A stretch of DNA of 64,000 nt from Symsagittifera roscoffensis. Taxonomy: Eukaryota; Xenacoelomorpha; Acoela; Convolutidae. Numbering within the stretch: the stretch's first letter is position 1; each line of letters opens with the position of its first letter. Positions 53,379 through 64,000 of the stretch are shown here, piece by piece. The stretch spans positions 48,052,381-48,116,380 of the forward strand of contig NC_087065.1 in NCBI RefSeq assembly GCF_963678635.1. The letters run 5' to 3'. The translations under genes and the position numbers were made by a program. The notes beneath the pieces were generated by a model. The model worked only from the letters and a program-made list of their open reading frames with translations, was not told where the DNA came from and did not search any database.

Positions 53379-55187
53379 TTAGTCGTCGGGGAAGAAACCG
53401 TGGGGGAAGATGTCGTGGATGAGATCTGAAGTTGTTAGTAATTTGGCTAAAATGCGGATGATATTTTTAGTTTGAAGCAGTGGCCAAAGCAATTGAAGTG
53501 CCTTAATGGTGGTTAGTTCTTCAGTGCCAACTGCAAATTCATAAGGTGTGTTTTGGATTAGATTATATAATTTGTGGTTGAATTTAGTGTTATGGATGAA
53601 TTCTAAAATGGGGATTTCTATAGGTTGTACAAACTCGTGTGGGATGAGGAAGGGTCGGGATTCTTCTGCGTTGAAGGTCTTGGTGATGGGACAAAAGATA
53701 TACATTTGGGTTATGGGATCATAATTTCGAAGAATACCATGAAGGTTAGTATCTTTAATGCAATATGTGAAGTTAAGAAAGAATGGTGAGGTGTATTTGG
53801 AATTGATGAATTGAAAACGATGGTGGGGTTGTCTGGAGGGAGTGTGTAGGTCAAAGTGATTTTGGATGAAACGATAATAAGTATATGTGTGTGTTTGTTT
53901 AGTGCGCAACATAATATCGTGTGAGCAGTGCAAATCTCTTTCATGTGGTGCAAGGAAATGAAAGGTTAGTGAAAATATTTGGAAGCGTTCTTTAAAACTT
54001 TCGTAGGCTTGCGTGTCTGTTAGTGCTTCTGAAATAATGTGGTCAAACTTGCGATCGAAGATATTTAGTGTAAATACATATGGTGTTTTAATGAAAAATT
54101 TCTCGGTGATTTGTGGGTTAGCGAAGCGATCGTCGTCTAAGAATTGATCTTGGTTAGTTCTGATGATGTTATGATCGTAATATTCTAGTGTATATTCATT
54201 ATCTCGGGGTGCAGTGTGTGTTTTTAGTGATTTTTTATATCCAATGTAAGTAAATTGTCTAGGTGTTAGTGTTGTAGTGAGTCGATATAGCATGTCCTTA
54301 TTTCGTTCTATATCGATATGAGTGTTAGATAACGGTAAGAAAAGGGGATTTGTAAAATGATAATATGAGGTTCAAGGAAGGGTAGGCATTAAAACGTATT
54401 CGTCTACAAAGTTACGTGTCTCGTTGGTGTCATGAGGGGTGTTTAAGGTGTATTGTGGAAATGAGGGTAAGGTGATAGCTAAAAATTCTTTTGTATTAGT
54501 GTGTTGTGGATGGTTGATATATTCACGGGCTGTTCCTGGTTTCGCTGGGAAAGGATGGTTGGGGAACTTTCTTTTAAAAGTGCGGTAAGCTCTATTAGTG
54601 CTGAGTGAAGATTCAGTAGTTGTGGATGATGGTGCTAATGATTCAGTATAAATTGAAGAGGCTGTAGGGGTAGGAGGGTTGGATGAATCTATTGTGGATG
54701 AGATTTGGTTTATGGTTGGGATGTCAAGGTGATAGGGTTGTTGTTGTAGGGTAATGAAGTTATCTAGTTCTGGGGAGATTCGGGGGGTATCTGGAGAATG
54801 AGATGATTGGTCTGAGTGAAGTGAGGAATAGGTTGGAGTGACTTGGGAAGCATAAGAGGGTGTAGAATTGGATGGGTCAGGGTTATTTGGTAATATGGGT
54901 TGAAAAGGGGGTTGGGAAAAAATTGAGGGGTTGGTGGGAAAATTATTTGATGGAGATGGTTCAGAGTCGGCACATTCATCGGGGGTTTCAATATTCGGGT
55001 TATTGAGTTGTGAGATGGAGTATAAAACTGAGATGTGTGAATTAGTATCGGAATTCATGCCGGATGTTACATTACTGGATGGGAAATCGGGTGGCGGAAA
55101 AGCAAAAAGTGGTATTATTGGGATTGGAGTGGTGAGGTTGGTTGGGTGGGAATTTGATCGGTGTAGGGATCCAAGTTGTCGGCTCAT
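53379..55187 (-). pseudogene. ORF-D of copy 2, interrupted by one stop
   Basis: Homologue of the 601-aa ORF-D. It opens at the ATG at 55185-55187, which overlaps the ORF-C stop as in copy 1, and is interrupted at 54372-54374, where copy 1 has a Trp codon. The frame then continues to the same stop at 53379. The region after the break matches copy 1 almost residue for residue, so the stop is recent. Changes concentrate in the Ser/Pro-rich N-terminal third, including a short insertion, while the C-terminal part is nearly invariant. Confidence 0.85.
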
Positions 55188-57796
55188 CGTGGGCTAAAAA
55201 AATTATTATTATTTTGAGACTGAAAAGCGGTGGTATGGGGTTGCTCTATAATTTGTTCATAAGTATTTTCATCTTGTGAGTGGTGTGGCATTATATGTTG
55301 GATGGGGCTTTGTGATATGGTTGGTCTAAAATTATTATGTGTTATGGCTAAATTTCGAAAATTACGTGGGACTAGGGATAATGGATGGTTATGTGGTAGG
55401 GGTGGTAACTGTGGTGCTGTTGGTGTTGTGTCTGCATTGTTATGTTCTTCGTCGTATGTGTTCTGTCTTGTTGCTATTTTTGTGTTATATTCTTTTATTT
55501 GTGCGTCTAAAAGAATTTTGTTTATAGACGTAGAAAATATTCCAAAAAACCCTGCAAATAGTATGCGTGCTACACTTGCTTGTCTATTGACTTGTGTGTG
55601 TATAGCACATGTGTTATAGATTCCTTTTAAGAGTGAAAAAAGAAATCCAATAAAGTTAAACATTGCGTATAAAATAGTCAGTTTTTCTAAGATGTAGTAG
55701 GGCCATCCTAGAAAATCAAGAATTTCATTCTTAAGTGTAACAAAGCTAAAAATATTGATAGGTGATATATCTTGGGGACGGTATTTTTCACCGTTTAGAT
55801 ATATATAATCTTTAATGTCCTTAAAATATCCGCTATAGTCTTGCGTATAGATGTCTGCAAATCCTGCGGTTTCGGCAAGTTTGCGTAAGTTTTGGTCAAT
55901 TGATTGTCTTTGTATTGTGTCCATTTGTGTTAATAATTCCTGGAATTGTTGTGTTCTAATGTGATGTTGAATATCTGATTTTGAGTATATTCCTATTGAT
56001 TGTAAGTCTATATTTGGGTTTCGAGCGATAGCGCGAATGCTTTCTGGTGAAAATTTTTTGAGTGATTGCATTAATGTGGGATATGGGGTGAGAAGGTAAT
56101 ATTTATCTTCATCAGGGTTTAGTTGTACTACGTTGTGGCTATTTTCTGATCCACATGGAACTGCGGTATCCCAGAAATAGGTTCTTCGTGAAAGTGTGTC
56201 AACGAAATGTACTTTATTCTTATAAAAGATAGGGATTCTTTTATAGCATCGTTTATCTTCAAAAACGTATAGTGGTGATACTTTTTTAGTACAAGTATAA
56301 AACCATAAGATGTTTCCTTCATAGTCTAAAAAATTTGATCTATTTCCTGATAATAAATATCCTGCATAGGGTATTTTTAATACTGCTAGTGCGAGTGATT
56401 GTAATATTTGTGTTCTTTCTAATTCGCATAGTTGGTGTAGTGTTTCTAATTCGGAGAGTGACATTTCTTGAAAAATTCGGCTAATCGTGTAGTCTAGTTT
56501 CATATCCAAGTGAATATCATAGTGGATATTACCAAAATATGTACTCTTCATTAGGGATAGTTCTTGTAAACGTGTGCTGTGATCGTCTTGGGGCTTTAAA
56601 TGTCCACCAGGTTGACCTGTATTCTTTTGAAAGTTAACTGGTATATATGATGTTCCTTCGTTTAGGGGATGACTTGTGGCGTATGGGTCGGCTTTTATTT
56701 TTCCAGTGGTCATGTCGAATCCATTTTCGTATTCAACTAATATTTCAGAGTATTGTGTTTTGTGAAGTGGGTTTCTGTATTTACATGCAAGTTCTGTTTC
56801 TTGATATATTTGAAAACGTGTTAATTTATTTTCTATATTATGAATGTTTCGAAAATTAGAACTTATTTTTCGTAATGGATTTACTTGTTCATATGGTATT
56901 GATTGTATAAAATATTTTTCGTGAAATTTTATCATACGAGCGTGTATTTTTGCTACTTGAAATGTTGTACATGTGTCTTCGGGGAACCAAACAATTGTTG
57001 CTTGTGTTCTTGTTGTAGGGTCGCAATAACCTTGGTCGTTTTTACAAGGTAATCTAATTCCTTGATAAATCATTGTGTTGTCTGATAAATCTCGTGTGAG
57101 TTGTATTTTTTCGAGTTGTATTTTCCAATCGAAAAACATTATTTCTTGGTATCCTTTATTTTTTGTGTCTGCTTTGCAGTTTGATGGGTCATTTATACCA
57201 ATGTGTGGTATCCAGTGTTTATCGTGCATGTCATAGGTTAATCGTCCGTGTGCGCCGTTGTATGGGTATTTTTCATCTAATTTTATATGTCCTTGATATC
57301 TTTCAAGTTCTGCTTGATGTACAGAATCTGAAAAAACTTGGAAATATACTAACTTTCTATCTGTGTTTTTATTTTTTGTGATGTTTAGTCGGAGTAACTC
57401 GTTTTTACAATCTTCGAGATGTAAAAGTCGTTCTATATTACTCTGGTAGAATGATTCATGGTCAAGTCGGTTTTTATTTCCGTTTGAGACTTGTGAACAA
57501 TGTACTTTCTTTTCAGAAAATGTTGCTGTGAATTTATATCCTATAACTGTAGTTGCTCGGGCTTTTGAATAAAGTGTTGCTATTACATTTGTAGTTTCTA
57601 TGGCTTGGGGTTCTGTTTCGCACTGTGATACTTGATTTATTGCATACTTGTGTAGTGTTTTTTGTTCGTTTTCTTCACAATCGTAATGTGTTACTAATAA
57701 ATCTTGGGGTCCTGTGCGGGGAGAAGGGTTTATGTTTTGATTTGAGATTACTAGAAAAAGGAGTTGGAGAAAAATTAATAATTTTAGAATATACAT
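55184..57796 (-). CDS. env-like: ORF-C of copy 2, envelope-like glycoprotein (870 aa)
   Basis: Full-length homologue of the copy 1 envelope-like protein, starting at the ATG at 57794-57796, with the same signal peptide, Cys-rich ectodomain, two C-terminal hydrophobic segments and Pro-rich tail. It is two residues shorter, through small indels. Substitutions cluster in the N-terminal ~430 residues and in the tail. From about 430 to 770 there is almost no amino-acid change, although third codon positions differ, for example in the stretch opposite copy 1 bases 24100-24170. That is the pattern expected of purifying selection before the two copies inserted. Confidence 0.8.
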   Translation of the reverse strand: MYILKLLIFLQLLFLVISNQNINPSPRTGPQDLLVTHYDCEENEQKTLHKYAINQVSQCETEPQAIETTNVIATLYSKARATTVIGYKFTATFSEKKVHCSQVSNGNKNRLDHESFYQSNIERLLHLEDCKNELLRLNITKNKNTDRKLVYFQVFSDSVHQAELERYQGHIKLDEKYPYNGAHGRLTYDMHDKHWIPHIGINDPSNCKADTKNKGYQEIMFFDWKIQLEKIQLTRDLSDNTMIYQGIRLPCKNDQGYCDPTTRTQATIVWFPEDTCTTFQVAKIHARMIKFHEKYFIQSIPYEQVNPLRKISSNFRNIHNIENKLTRFQIYQETELACKYRNPLHKTQYSEILVEYENGFDMTTGKIKADPYATSHPLNEGTSYIPVNFQKNTGQPGGHLKPQDDHSTRLQELSLMKSTYFGNIHYDIHLDMKLDYTISRIFQEMSLSELETLHQLCELERTQILQSLALAVLKIPYAGYLLSGNRSNFLDYEGNILWFYTCTKKVSPLYVFEDKRCYKRIPIFYKNKVHFVDTLSRRTYFWDTAVPCGSENSHNVVQLNPDEDKYYLLTPYPTLMQSLKKFSPESIRAIARNPNIDLQSIGIYSKSDIQHHIRTQQFQELLTQMDTIQRQSIDQNLRKLAETAGFADIYTQDYSGYFKDIKDYIYLNGEKYRPQDISPINIFSFVTLKNEILDFLGWPYYILEKLTILYAMFNFIGFLFSLLKGIYNTCAIHTQVNRQASVARILFAGFFGIFSTSINKILLDAQIKEYNTKIATRQNTYDEEHNNADTTPTAPQLPPLPHNHPLSLVPRNFRNLAITHNNFRPTISQSPIQHIMPHHSQDENTYEQIIEQPHTTAFQSQNNNNFFSPR

Positions 57797-58917
57797 GTGT
57801 AGGATAATCCTGAGTATGGGTTATAAAATGTGATGTAACCAATTGTCTTTTTGGTATATCTGTCGTATTTATATATTACTTCAGTGGTTATAAATGGTGG
57901 TGGTAGTGATTGGGCTGTTATGTTTGGTGGGTTTAATGGGTAGGGATGTTGAGTAATGTTGTTTAATTTAACTGTGATTTCAAACTTTAATTGTAAACTG
58001 TTTTGTTGGAGTATTTGGATATTGTGATCACGGATATCGTCGTGAATGTCTTGTCGGTATTGCAATCTATTAAGTGCCCAGTTGTGAAGGCGATTACTTT
58101 CTAGATGTTGACCAAATAATGGTGGAGGGGCTGTAAATGTATTCCAATCTAGTCATAAAGGGATATTTGTTGATGATTGTTCTCGATATCTGGCGTCGAG
58201 ATTATTTGGAAAATTTAAGTTAAAAGGTGGTGGTGAAATCTGGCTTATTGATGGTGTTGATGGTAGTGATAATGTTTCTGGTAGTGATGAGGATGTAGTT
58301 GTATCCGTAGAAATATCTATTGGATCATTGACTAAATTTAGTTCACCTTGTGTAAATGAATGTGTTGTCCAATATGGTAGTCGTGATGCCTGGTTTGGGG
58401 GGTTAAAGGGATTTTCACGTATTTGTTCAGATGTTGGTGTTGAACCTAAATAATCTGATGGTAAGCTTGAGGTGCTACGTTGTGAAAGATGCGTAGGGGT
58501 TTCTGGTAATATACCAATGGGGTTTTCTGGAGTGTTTTGTGATGGGGATTGAGGTATATCAAAATGAACTCGGGGAGTTTGAAAATTTCTGTTTCGTCGA
58601 GGATGTATAATTTGTCTATTTATTTCGACTGTATTTTGGTTTTGACTAGGATTTCTTATTTTTCTTAATTCTTGTGGTAGTGTTGGGTATAAGTTATATG
58701 TTGGTTCACTTAGAGGTGCTTGTCGTTGAACTGGTTCTAGTGGTTCTGATAAACGAGCGTGTCGTTCTTCAAAAGTGTATGGGTTATCTTGAAAGGAAAT
58801 TCGTGTAGATGTTTGAGGATTTTGGGTAGTTGAAGGTGTTGTTGGGTTATCTTGGGATGATGTCGGTGAAGACTGACTTTGTGACTGTTGGGTAGCAATT
58901 TTTGATAGCTTTTTGGT
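57784..58917 (-). pseudogene. ORF-B of copy 2, ATG-less frame with one stop
   Basis: Counterpart of 21222-22352. The frame opens after a stop at 58918-58920, has a single in-frame TGA (58153-58155) and ends at 57784-57786, overlapping the ORF-C start by 13 nt. The copy 1 stop is absent here, and copy 1 reads through the position of this one. Again no ATG occurs in the frame. A compositional bias to Ser, Thr, Pro and Gln and an ordered final ~110 codons are shared with copy 1. Confidence 0.65.
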
Positions 58918-58925
58918 CTATTCTT

Positions 58926-59114
58926 TTAGTGAAAAAGTTTATGTTTATTATAGTATTCTTCTAAGAAAAGAATTAGGAGGATTGTTGCTAGAGCGAATGT
59001 GATGATTGCTTTCTTTATACATTTGCATATGGTCAAAATGAGGGATGATAGAAATGTTATGAAAATTACAAATAGTAGAAAAATATCAGTTCTACTGAAA
59101 ATAGTTCGTATCAT
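58926..59114 (-). CDS. ORF-A of copy 2, 62-aa two-span membrane protein
   Basis: Same length, start and two hydrophobic segments as ORF-A of copy 1, with only a few conservative substitutions. It lies just before ORF-B in another frame. It is the best-conserved of the very small ORFs. Confidence 0.55.
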   Translation of the reverse strand: MIRTIFSRTDIFLLFVIFITFLSSLILTICKCIKKAIITFALATILLILFLEEYYNKHKLFH

Positions 59115-59125
59115 TTAGACAAGTT

Positions 59126-59341
59126 TTATAAATCGTACCTGTGGATATAATCAAGGGTTTTTGAAAGTTGGAGAAATAGTTCGAATATAGTGTAGAACAT
59201 TAAAAAAATATTACAAAAAATGATTAAGAGTATTAGAAAAGATTCAAGGTTATCAAAAAGAAATATTATGAAAGTTTCAAGTATCGTAAAAAATTGTTTG
59301 AGGTTTGTGATAATTTTAGTGACTGTTTGATAGAAGAGCAT
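59126..59341 (-). CDS. Small hydrophobic ORF of copy 2 (71 aa)
   Basis: Ends 11 nt before the ORF-A start. Rich in Phe, Leu and Ile, with two candidate membrane spans (about residues 18-34 and 36-58) and a polar end. Copy 1 has a version cut at 46 residues (20798-20938). It may be a small membrane peptide or a by-product of T-rich sequence; only two copies are available to judge. Confidence 0.4.
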   Translation of the reverse strand: MLFYQTVTKIITNLKQFFTILETFIIFLFDNLESFLILLIIFCNIFLMFYTIFELFLQLSKTLDYIHRYDL

Positions 59342-59934
59342 TTAAGAAATGGCTTCGTGATCGAATATTTTTTGTTGTTTGGGGCAATTTTCAAGTGTGG
59401 TCGGATTATTTATTAGTTTTTTGACAAGTGGGTTGAGTTTTGTGAAAAATTGTTGGGGGCAATTTTTATGGTGATCGGGAGGTCTTCTTTGTCTTTATTT
59501 TCATTTGTCAAATGATCTGGGGTATTTTTGAGATTTTTATACTTTAGGCTAAATAAAATGGTCGTTCTTTTACTTTAGGCTAATTTAACATATTTGTTTG
59601 GGGAATATTTGAGGTCTGAGTTGGGGAAATATTGTTGATCTTTGGTTTATTAGATAAGGGAGGGTTATGATATTATGGTGATATTTATTTTAGTTGTCAA
59701 GTTGGAGTGGTTTGCTTATTTTTGACCTGGAGGTCGTAGAGTTATAGTTATAGATATGCCTGGAGTTTAATATTTTTCGTCTAGTTGGTTTGTGTTAAAG
59801 TTATAGAAGGTGACGGATTGGATGAATCCTATTGGCTAATTTTGAACTAGAATCGTTGCGTGTTTGTCAGCATGTTATCTTGAAAATTGAAAGTGTAAAA
59901 TGTTTCAGAGGTGCAAAGATTATTAAATGTATAA
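59342..59934 (-). other. Gap between pol and the small membrane ORFs, copy 2
   Basis: Counterpart of 20200-20797, with the paired TACTTTAGGCTAA motifs at about 59540 and 59571. No gene seen. Confidence 0.4.
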
Positions 59935-62900
59935 TTAAGGTTGTTTTTGAAATTCAACTTTCTTTAATATTTTAGATTGTGGGATGAATACTTTATAATT
60001 TTTACGTGGTTGATTTCTAAGTCGTGAAGACTCTCTATGTTCTGATTTGTCGATTGGTTCTTGGGGTATTATTTGTTCTGTCTTTTTTCTATTTTTTCTT
60101 TCTTTTTGAGATGTATTTTGATCGAGATTTTTTGTATTGTTTTTTGTGGTGTTTGATTTTGTATTTTGATTTCCGAGGTGAATATCATTTTGTTCCTTTG
60201 TTATGTTGTCCGTATGTGGGTCATTTTGAATAACTTTTAAACCTGTAAAAGAAAATAATTGAGTTAGTTCGCGGAGTGCGTATTCTTTTGGATAATAAGG
60301 TAATAGGTTATTTCGGTGTTGAACGATTTCTTTTTTATCTGAGTCGGTGATTTTATATGTGACATCAGTGGGTTTTGCAATTATTTGGTATGGTCCTTTA
60401 CGAAGGGGTTGTAACTTTTTTGAAATTCTTTTTTGAGTATTAAAATTGGGTATTAAAACAAATGTTCCAATTTTTAAATCGGAGGCTGGTGTAAAGCGTG
60501 AATTTATTTGTTCATTAATGTTTTGCCTTTGTAACAACTTTTTTGTTACTTTTTGGTAAATTTCATTGTGTTTTTTATCTCTGTTTAAAATCCATTCGGT
60601 GTGTGTACCGGAGGCTAATTTAAGAATTTGTGGGTGATGAAAACGATCTTCATCGTGTGTATGTAAAGGTAGGTTATAACAAATTGAGTCTTTATTTGGT
60701 TGACAATAACCTTGTGCGTTTTTATGAGAGTTTGCTGTAAACATTTTTGGTTTGCGTGGCTTTTGGTTAAAAACCATTTCATATGGTGACATTCCTAGAG
60801 TTGTCGTAATTTGTGAATTATATGCTAAGGGAAATAGTTTTACATCTGCTGACCATTCGGTATATCTTGTATCATTTCCATTGATGATACATCTGAGATA
60901 TTCTTGTAATGAACGGTTCATACCTTCGACTAAGCCGTTTGTCCAAGGTGCGTGAGATGTACGTGGTTTGTGTTTAATGTTATATAGATGACATAGTGTG
61001 ATGATTTCATTATTTATGAATTCTGTACCGTTGTCTGTAACTAAAATTTCTGGTAGTCCGAATTTGGCTATCCAGTGTTCATAGAGTGTTGTGTAAGCAT
61101 AATAAGCGTTACAATGTGGTACTGGGTTAAGTGCTACATAATGTGTAAATGCGTCAACAATTACCATAATGTAGGAGTTTCCTTCGGATGAGGGTGAAAT
61201 TGGTCCTTTGGTATCAAATGAGATACGATGATTAAAGTACAAACTTTGTCCTTTAAAATCTTGTTTTTGTGCTATTTGTTTTTGATTTGGGTAAGGTTTA
61301 TTTAGTTGACATACTATACAATTATTGCATAGTACTTTTATCCAAATTGGTGCATTTGGGAAATAAAAGTTTTGTACAAAATTTGAATATGTTTTTTCTG
61401 ATCCAGAGTGTCCTTTAATATTTTGTGTATGTGAAATATTAAAAGCTATAAGAATCATACTTAAAGGGAGACAGGGAACTGTAGATTCATTTAGTTTGTA
61501 TTCTAGAAGGTCTGTGTTTTCGTTAATTGTTATATTATTGAATTTTCGAAAATATCGGAGGAGTGTTTTGTTTCCTAGAATAGTTGAATCTGCTTTGATA
61601 GGTTTAGTTTTATATTTGTGCCATGATTTCAGTTGTCGAATTACTGGGTCAAGGTTTTGATATTGTTTCAGTGTTGAAATTGTAATTGTTTCTGTTGGGG
61701 GGAGAAAAGGGTTTTCAATTTCTAATTTAGATAAGGGTATTGTGTCAAGTGGGTCATGGAGGTCAAAAACTTGATTTATTGTGTATTTTGAATCGTTTGT
61801 TTGTGGTCCTGATAAGTTTATTTTATCAGTTAAATTTTCTTTTTCAATTAGTGGAAAATGGTCTTTTTTAGGCGGGTGTTGTTTTATTCTTTTTTGTTGG
61901 GTGTTATTTTTTATCCATTGTGAATATGGGATTGGTTTAAAAGTTGATGTTCCAAGTAGATCAACTTCATAGTGATTATTTTGACAATCTAAATAAAGTG
62001 GGAAATGTTGTAAATTATTTATTTGTGATTGTTCAACGTCAGTTTTTACTGCATATTTGCATTCCAATCGGGGTGATGTTTCATTTTCTGCAAGGTAGAA
62101 TTTTATGTTTTTGAGTATTTCGACTGTGGTTTTACGTGTAAGTAATTCAGGTGGCGTATTTCGACTTAAGGTGTCTGGTAATGCAAGATTTTTTCCTGCG
62201 GTCCAAACTATATGTAAGTTTGGGAATTTCATTAAAATGAGTTGAAATCTATAAACTCGGTGGTTTGGATTAGACTTTTGTGTAAAAAGAAAGATGATTG
62301 GTTTATGGTCTGTGAATAGAACTGTGGGATGTTTTGATCCAAGTATCAGAAATTCATATTCTGTTAGTGTATATATTATGGCTGTACATTCTCTCATTAG
62401 AGTTGAGATTCGTAGCTCTGCTTGAGTGAATAATCGAGAATTTGCTGATATGAGGTTCATTTTATTTGATATATTATGTGATTGTAATAATGCTGCGCCG
62501 ATGCCAAAGTTCGAAGCATCGCACATTGCATAAAATGGTTGATTTGAGTCTGGAATTGTGTTTGAAATTTGTTCAGTTAGAAGTTTTTTAATTTCTTCAA
62601 ATCGTGCTTGATGTTCTGTATTCCATTCAAAATTATTTTGTTGTCTAAGTATGTTATAGAATGGTCGTAGATATAATTGCATTTTATAAACATATTTGCT
62701 TAAAAAGTTTAACATTCCAAGGAATTCTTGGATTTTCTTTTGATTTGTTGGTGGTTGGAGTTTTTGAATAGCGTCTATACGTGATTTCAATGGAGTGATT
62801 GTTTTTCTTTCTATATTATGTCCTAAGAATTTAACTTTTGTCAAAAAATAAGTGTGATTTATCGGGGGCGGCCTTCAGATTTTCGTTCTGAAGTATTTGG

Positions 62901-64000
62901 TGATATTGTTCTAAAACATTGAACATTTCCTCTTTTGTCTGTGATTGCATAAAAACATCGTCTAAATAGGTGATTGCATTTTTCTTGAGTGTTAGTGGTC
63001 GAAAAATTTTGCTCATAAAAGCTGAAAATGCTGCTGGTCCTATGGATATTCCATAGAATAAGCGGTTGAATTCGTATTGTTGGTTTCCAATAACAAATTG
63101 TGTTAAGCGTCGTGATTGTTCATCTAATGGCATTTGATTATATGCACTATTCATATCGGCGGTGGTAAAGTATTTTCCGTTTATTTTTGTTAAAATAACT
63201 TGTATTGGTTCAATGGGCCAATTACACTTTGATTCATCTATTAGTGAGTTGAGGTATCTAGCATCGAGAACAATTTTTAATGACTCTCCTTTGGCTAGAA
63301 TGATAACAGGGTTGATAAATGTGTTGCCTTTTGGTTGTTCCTCTTTGTTTACTGGTGATATAATGTTGTATTGTTCTAAAATGTCGAGTAATCTGTTCAC
63401 TTTATCGTGTAAGTGAATTGGTTCTTTACTTGCTCTTTGTTTTTTGAAAACTGCGTCTGGTTTTAATGGGAGATGTAGTGATGAGCTGATTTTGCCAACA
63501 TCAAATTTGGATGTTGCATAGACTGATGAATAATTAATTAGCTGTTTTGCTAGTTTTTTCAAATTCGTCTTGTGTTATTTGTGAATGTTGGAAATAAAAC
63601 ATTGTTAAAAATTTCTGTTGATTCTCTGTGTAGTTACTTATGTTGAATGTAGGTTTGAAATATGGGGTTTTTGTGAAATAATCCGTATTTCTGTTTTCGT
63701 TACTTATTATATTATTTATAGATAATTCTTCATTAAGGATTGTGGATTGGCAAATATCTAGTAATTGGAGTATATTATTTACACGATATGCTTTTTCGTG
63801 TATTGGTGATATTGTAGCGTTGGTTTCGCAATAGCCTAAAAGTCCTAAAGGTAATGTTACTTGGTAAGGTGTATTGTTGTATACATGTAAGGAAATAATA
63901 TCTGAATTCGAGTTTTTCAAATATTTTATTGATGAGATTGTGATTTTGAAAAACTTATGAATAGGTTTGAATTCAAAATCTGACATATAAAATTTTTGTT
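59935..64000 (-). pseudogene. gag-pol: Gag-Pol of copy 2, partial and frameshifted
   Basis: The window holds the polyprotein from about residue 1393 of the copy 1 numbering to the C-terminus. RT (YLDD at about 62960), RNase H, the integrase zinc finger, DDE residues and GPY module are all present and closely match copy 1. One-base insertions in homopolymer runs at 63554-63559 (before RT) and 62843-62848 (within RT, after YLDD) split it into three frames (63534-63986, 62831-63562, 59935-62844). The rest of gag-pol lies beyond the window. Unless these are assembly errors in homopolymers, this copy cannot make its own RT. Confidence 0.9.

Larger units (their letters stand above)
51380..64000 (-). 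mobile_element. Retroelement copy 2, minus strand, cut by the window end
   Basis: Same family and order as copy 1, read right to left: partial gag-pol, gap, small membrane ORFs, ORF-B, ORF-C, ORF-D, tail and 3' LTR. DNA identity to copy 1 is high across the genes. Breaks seen are two one-base frameshifts in pol (runs at 63554-63559 and 62843-62848), a stop in ORF-B (58153-58155) and a stop in ORF-D (54372-54374). ORF-C is intact. The four bases next to the 3' LTR are AAAG (51376-51379); the matching duplication would be outside the window. It lies antisense to the EF-hand gene, 168 bp after exon 3. Confidence 0.95.

Overview
The window reads as AT-rich animal nuclear DNA rather than bacterial or viral DNA. 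It has a multi-exon EF-hand gene with GT-AG introns, one of them over 10 kb, large amounts of degenerate tandem and dispersed repeat, and three copies of one very large LTR retroelement family. The species cannot be named from the sequence; an invertebrate is my best guess. Most of the 64 kb is repeat.

Layout. 1-9870: a degenerate repeat field with a tRNA-Leu-like relic (902-985), a direct duplication of a roughly 3.5-3.9 kb unit (about 1003-4875 and 4876-8256) that is itself built of decayed ~110-190 bp subrepeats, then unassigned sequence. 9871-28783: copy 1 of the retroelement, plus strand, 18,913 bp. It has 410-bp TG...CA LTRs differing at about two positions and a 4-bp target duplication (CATG). 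28788-39930: unassigned DNA with a cluster of perfect GCAAGATCTTGC palindromes, then an array of foldback-like repeats (called R1 here) alternating with a ~2 kb duplicated block (R2). 39929-51211: three exons of a calmodulin/centrin-like EF-hand gene on the plus strand. The second intron (40583-51091) holds more R1 copies and the decayed 5' end of a third, older retroelement copy on the minus strand (about 47900-50619). 51380-64000: copy 2 of the retroelement, minus strand, running off the window. It starts 168 bp after EF-hand exon 3, so it probably sits antisense in the next intron.

The retroelement. Domain order (CCHC knuckle, DSG protease, YLDD reverse transcriptase, RNase H, HHCC/DDE integrase, GPY/F-like module) places it in Ty3/gypsy (Metaviridae), with gag and pol in one 2,740-codon frame. 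What sets it apart is the rest: a basic 155-aa ORF overlapping the start of gag-pol; two small membrane-protein ORFs after pol; a Ser/Thr/Pro-rich frame of ~375 codons with no ATG (ORF-B); an 872-aa envelope-like protein with signal peptide and C-terminal membrane segments (ORF-C); and a 601-aa protein of unknown function (ORF-D). ORF-B/ORF-C overlap by 13 nt and ORF-C/ORF-D by the 4-nt ATGA, so this downstream block looks like a coupled polycistron, presumably on a spliced subgenomic RNA. The 1.6 kb tail holds a splice donor directly after the ORF-D stop, repeated GCAGTAAAT motifs and a 147-nt block identical between copies.

Copy 1 is close to intact, with one visible break (a stop in ORF-B) and a shortened small membrane ORF. 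Copy 2 has two frameshifts in pol and single stops in ORF-B and ORF-D. Comparing the three copies shows paired base changes in an LTR hairpin and in leader hairpins, and a 58-nt LTR block identical in all three. These point to conserved RNA or promoter elements in a family active over a long period.
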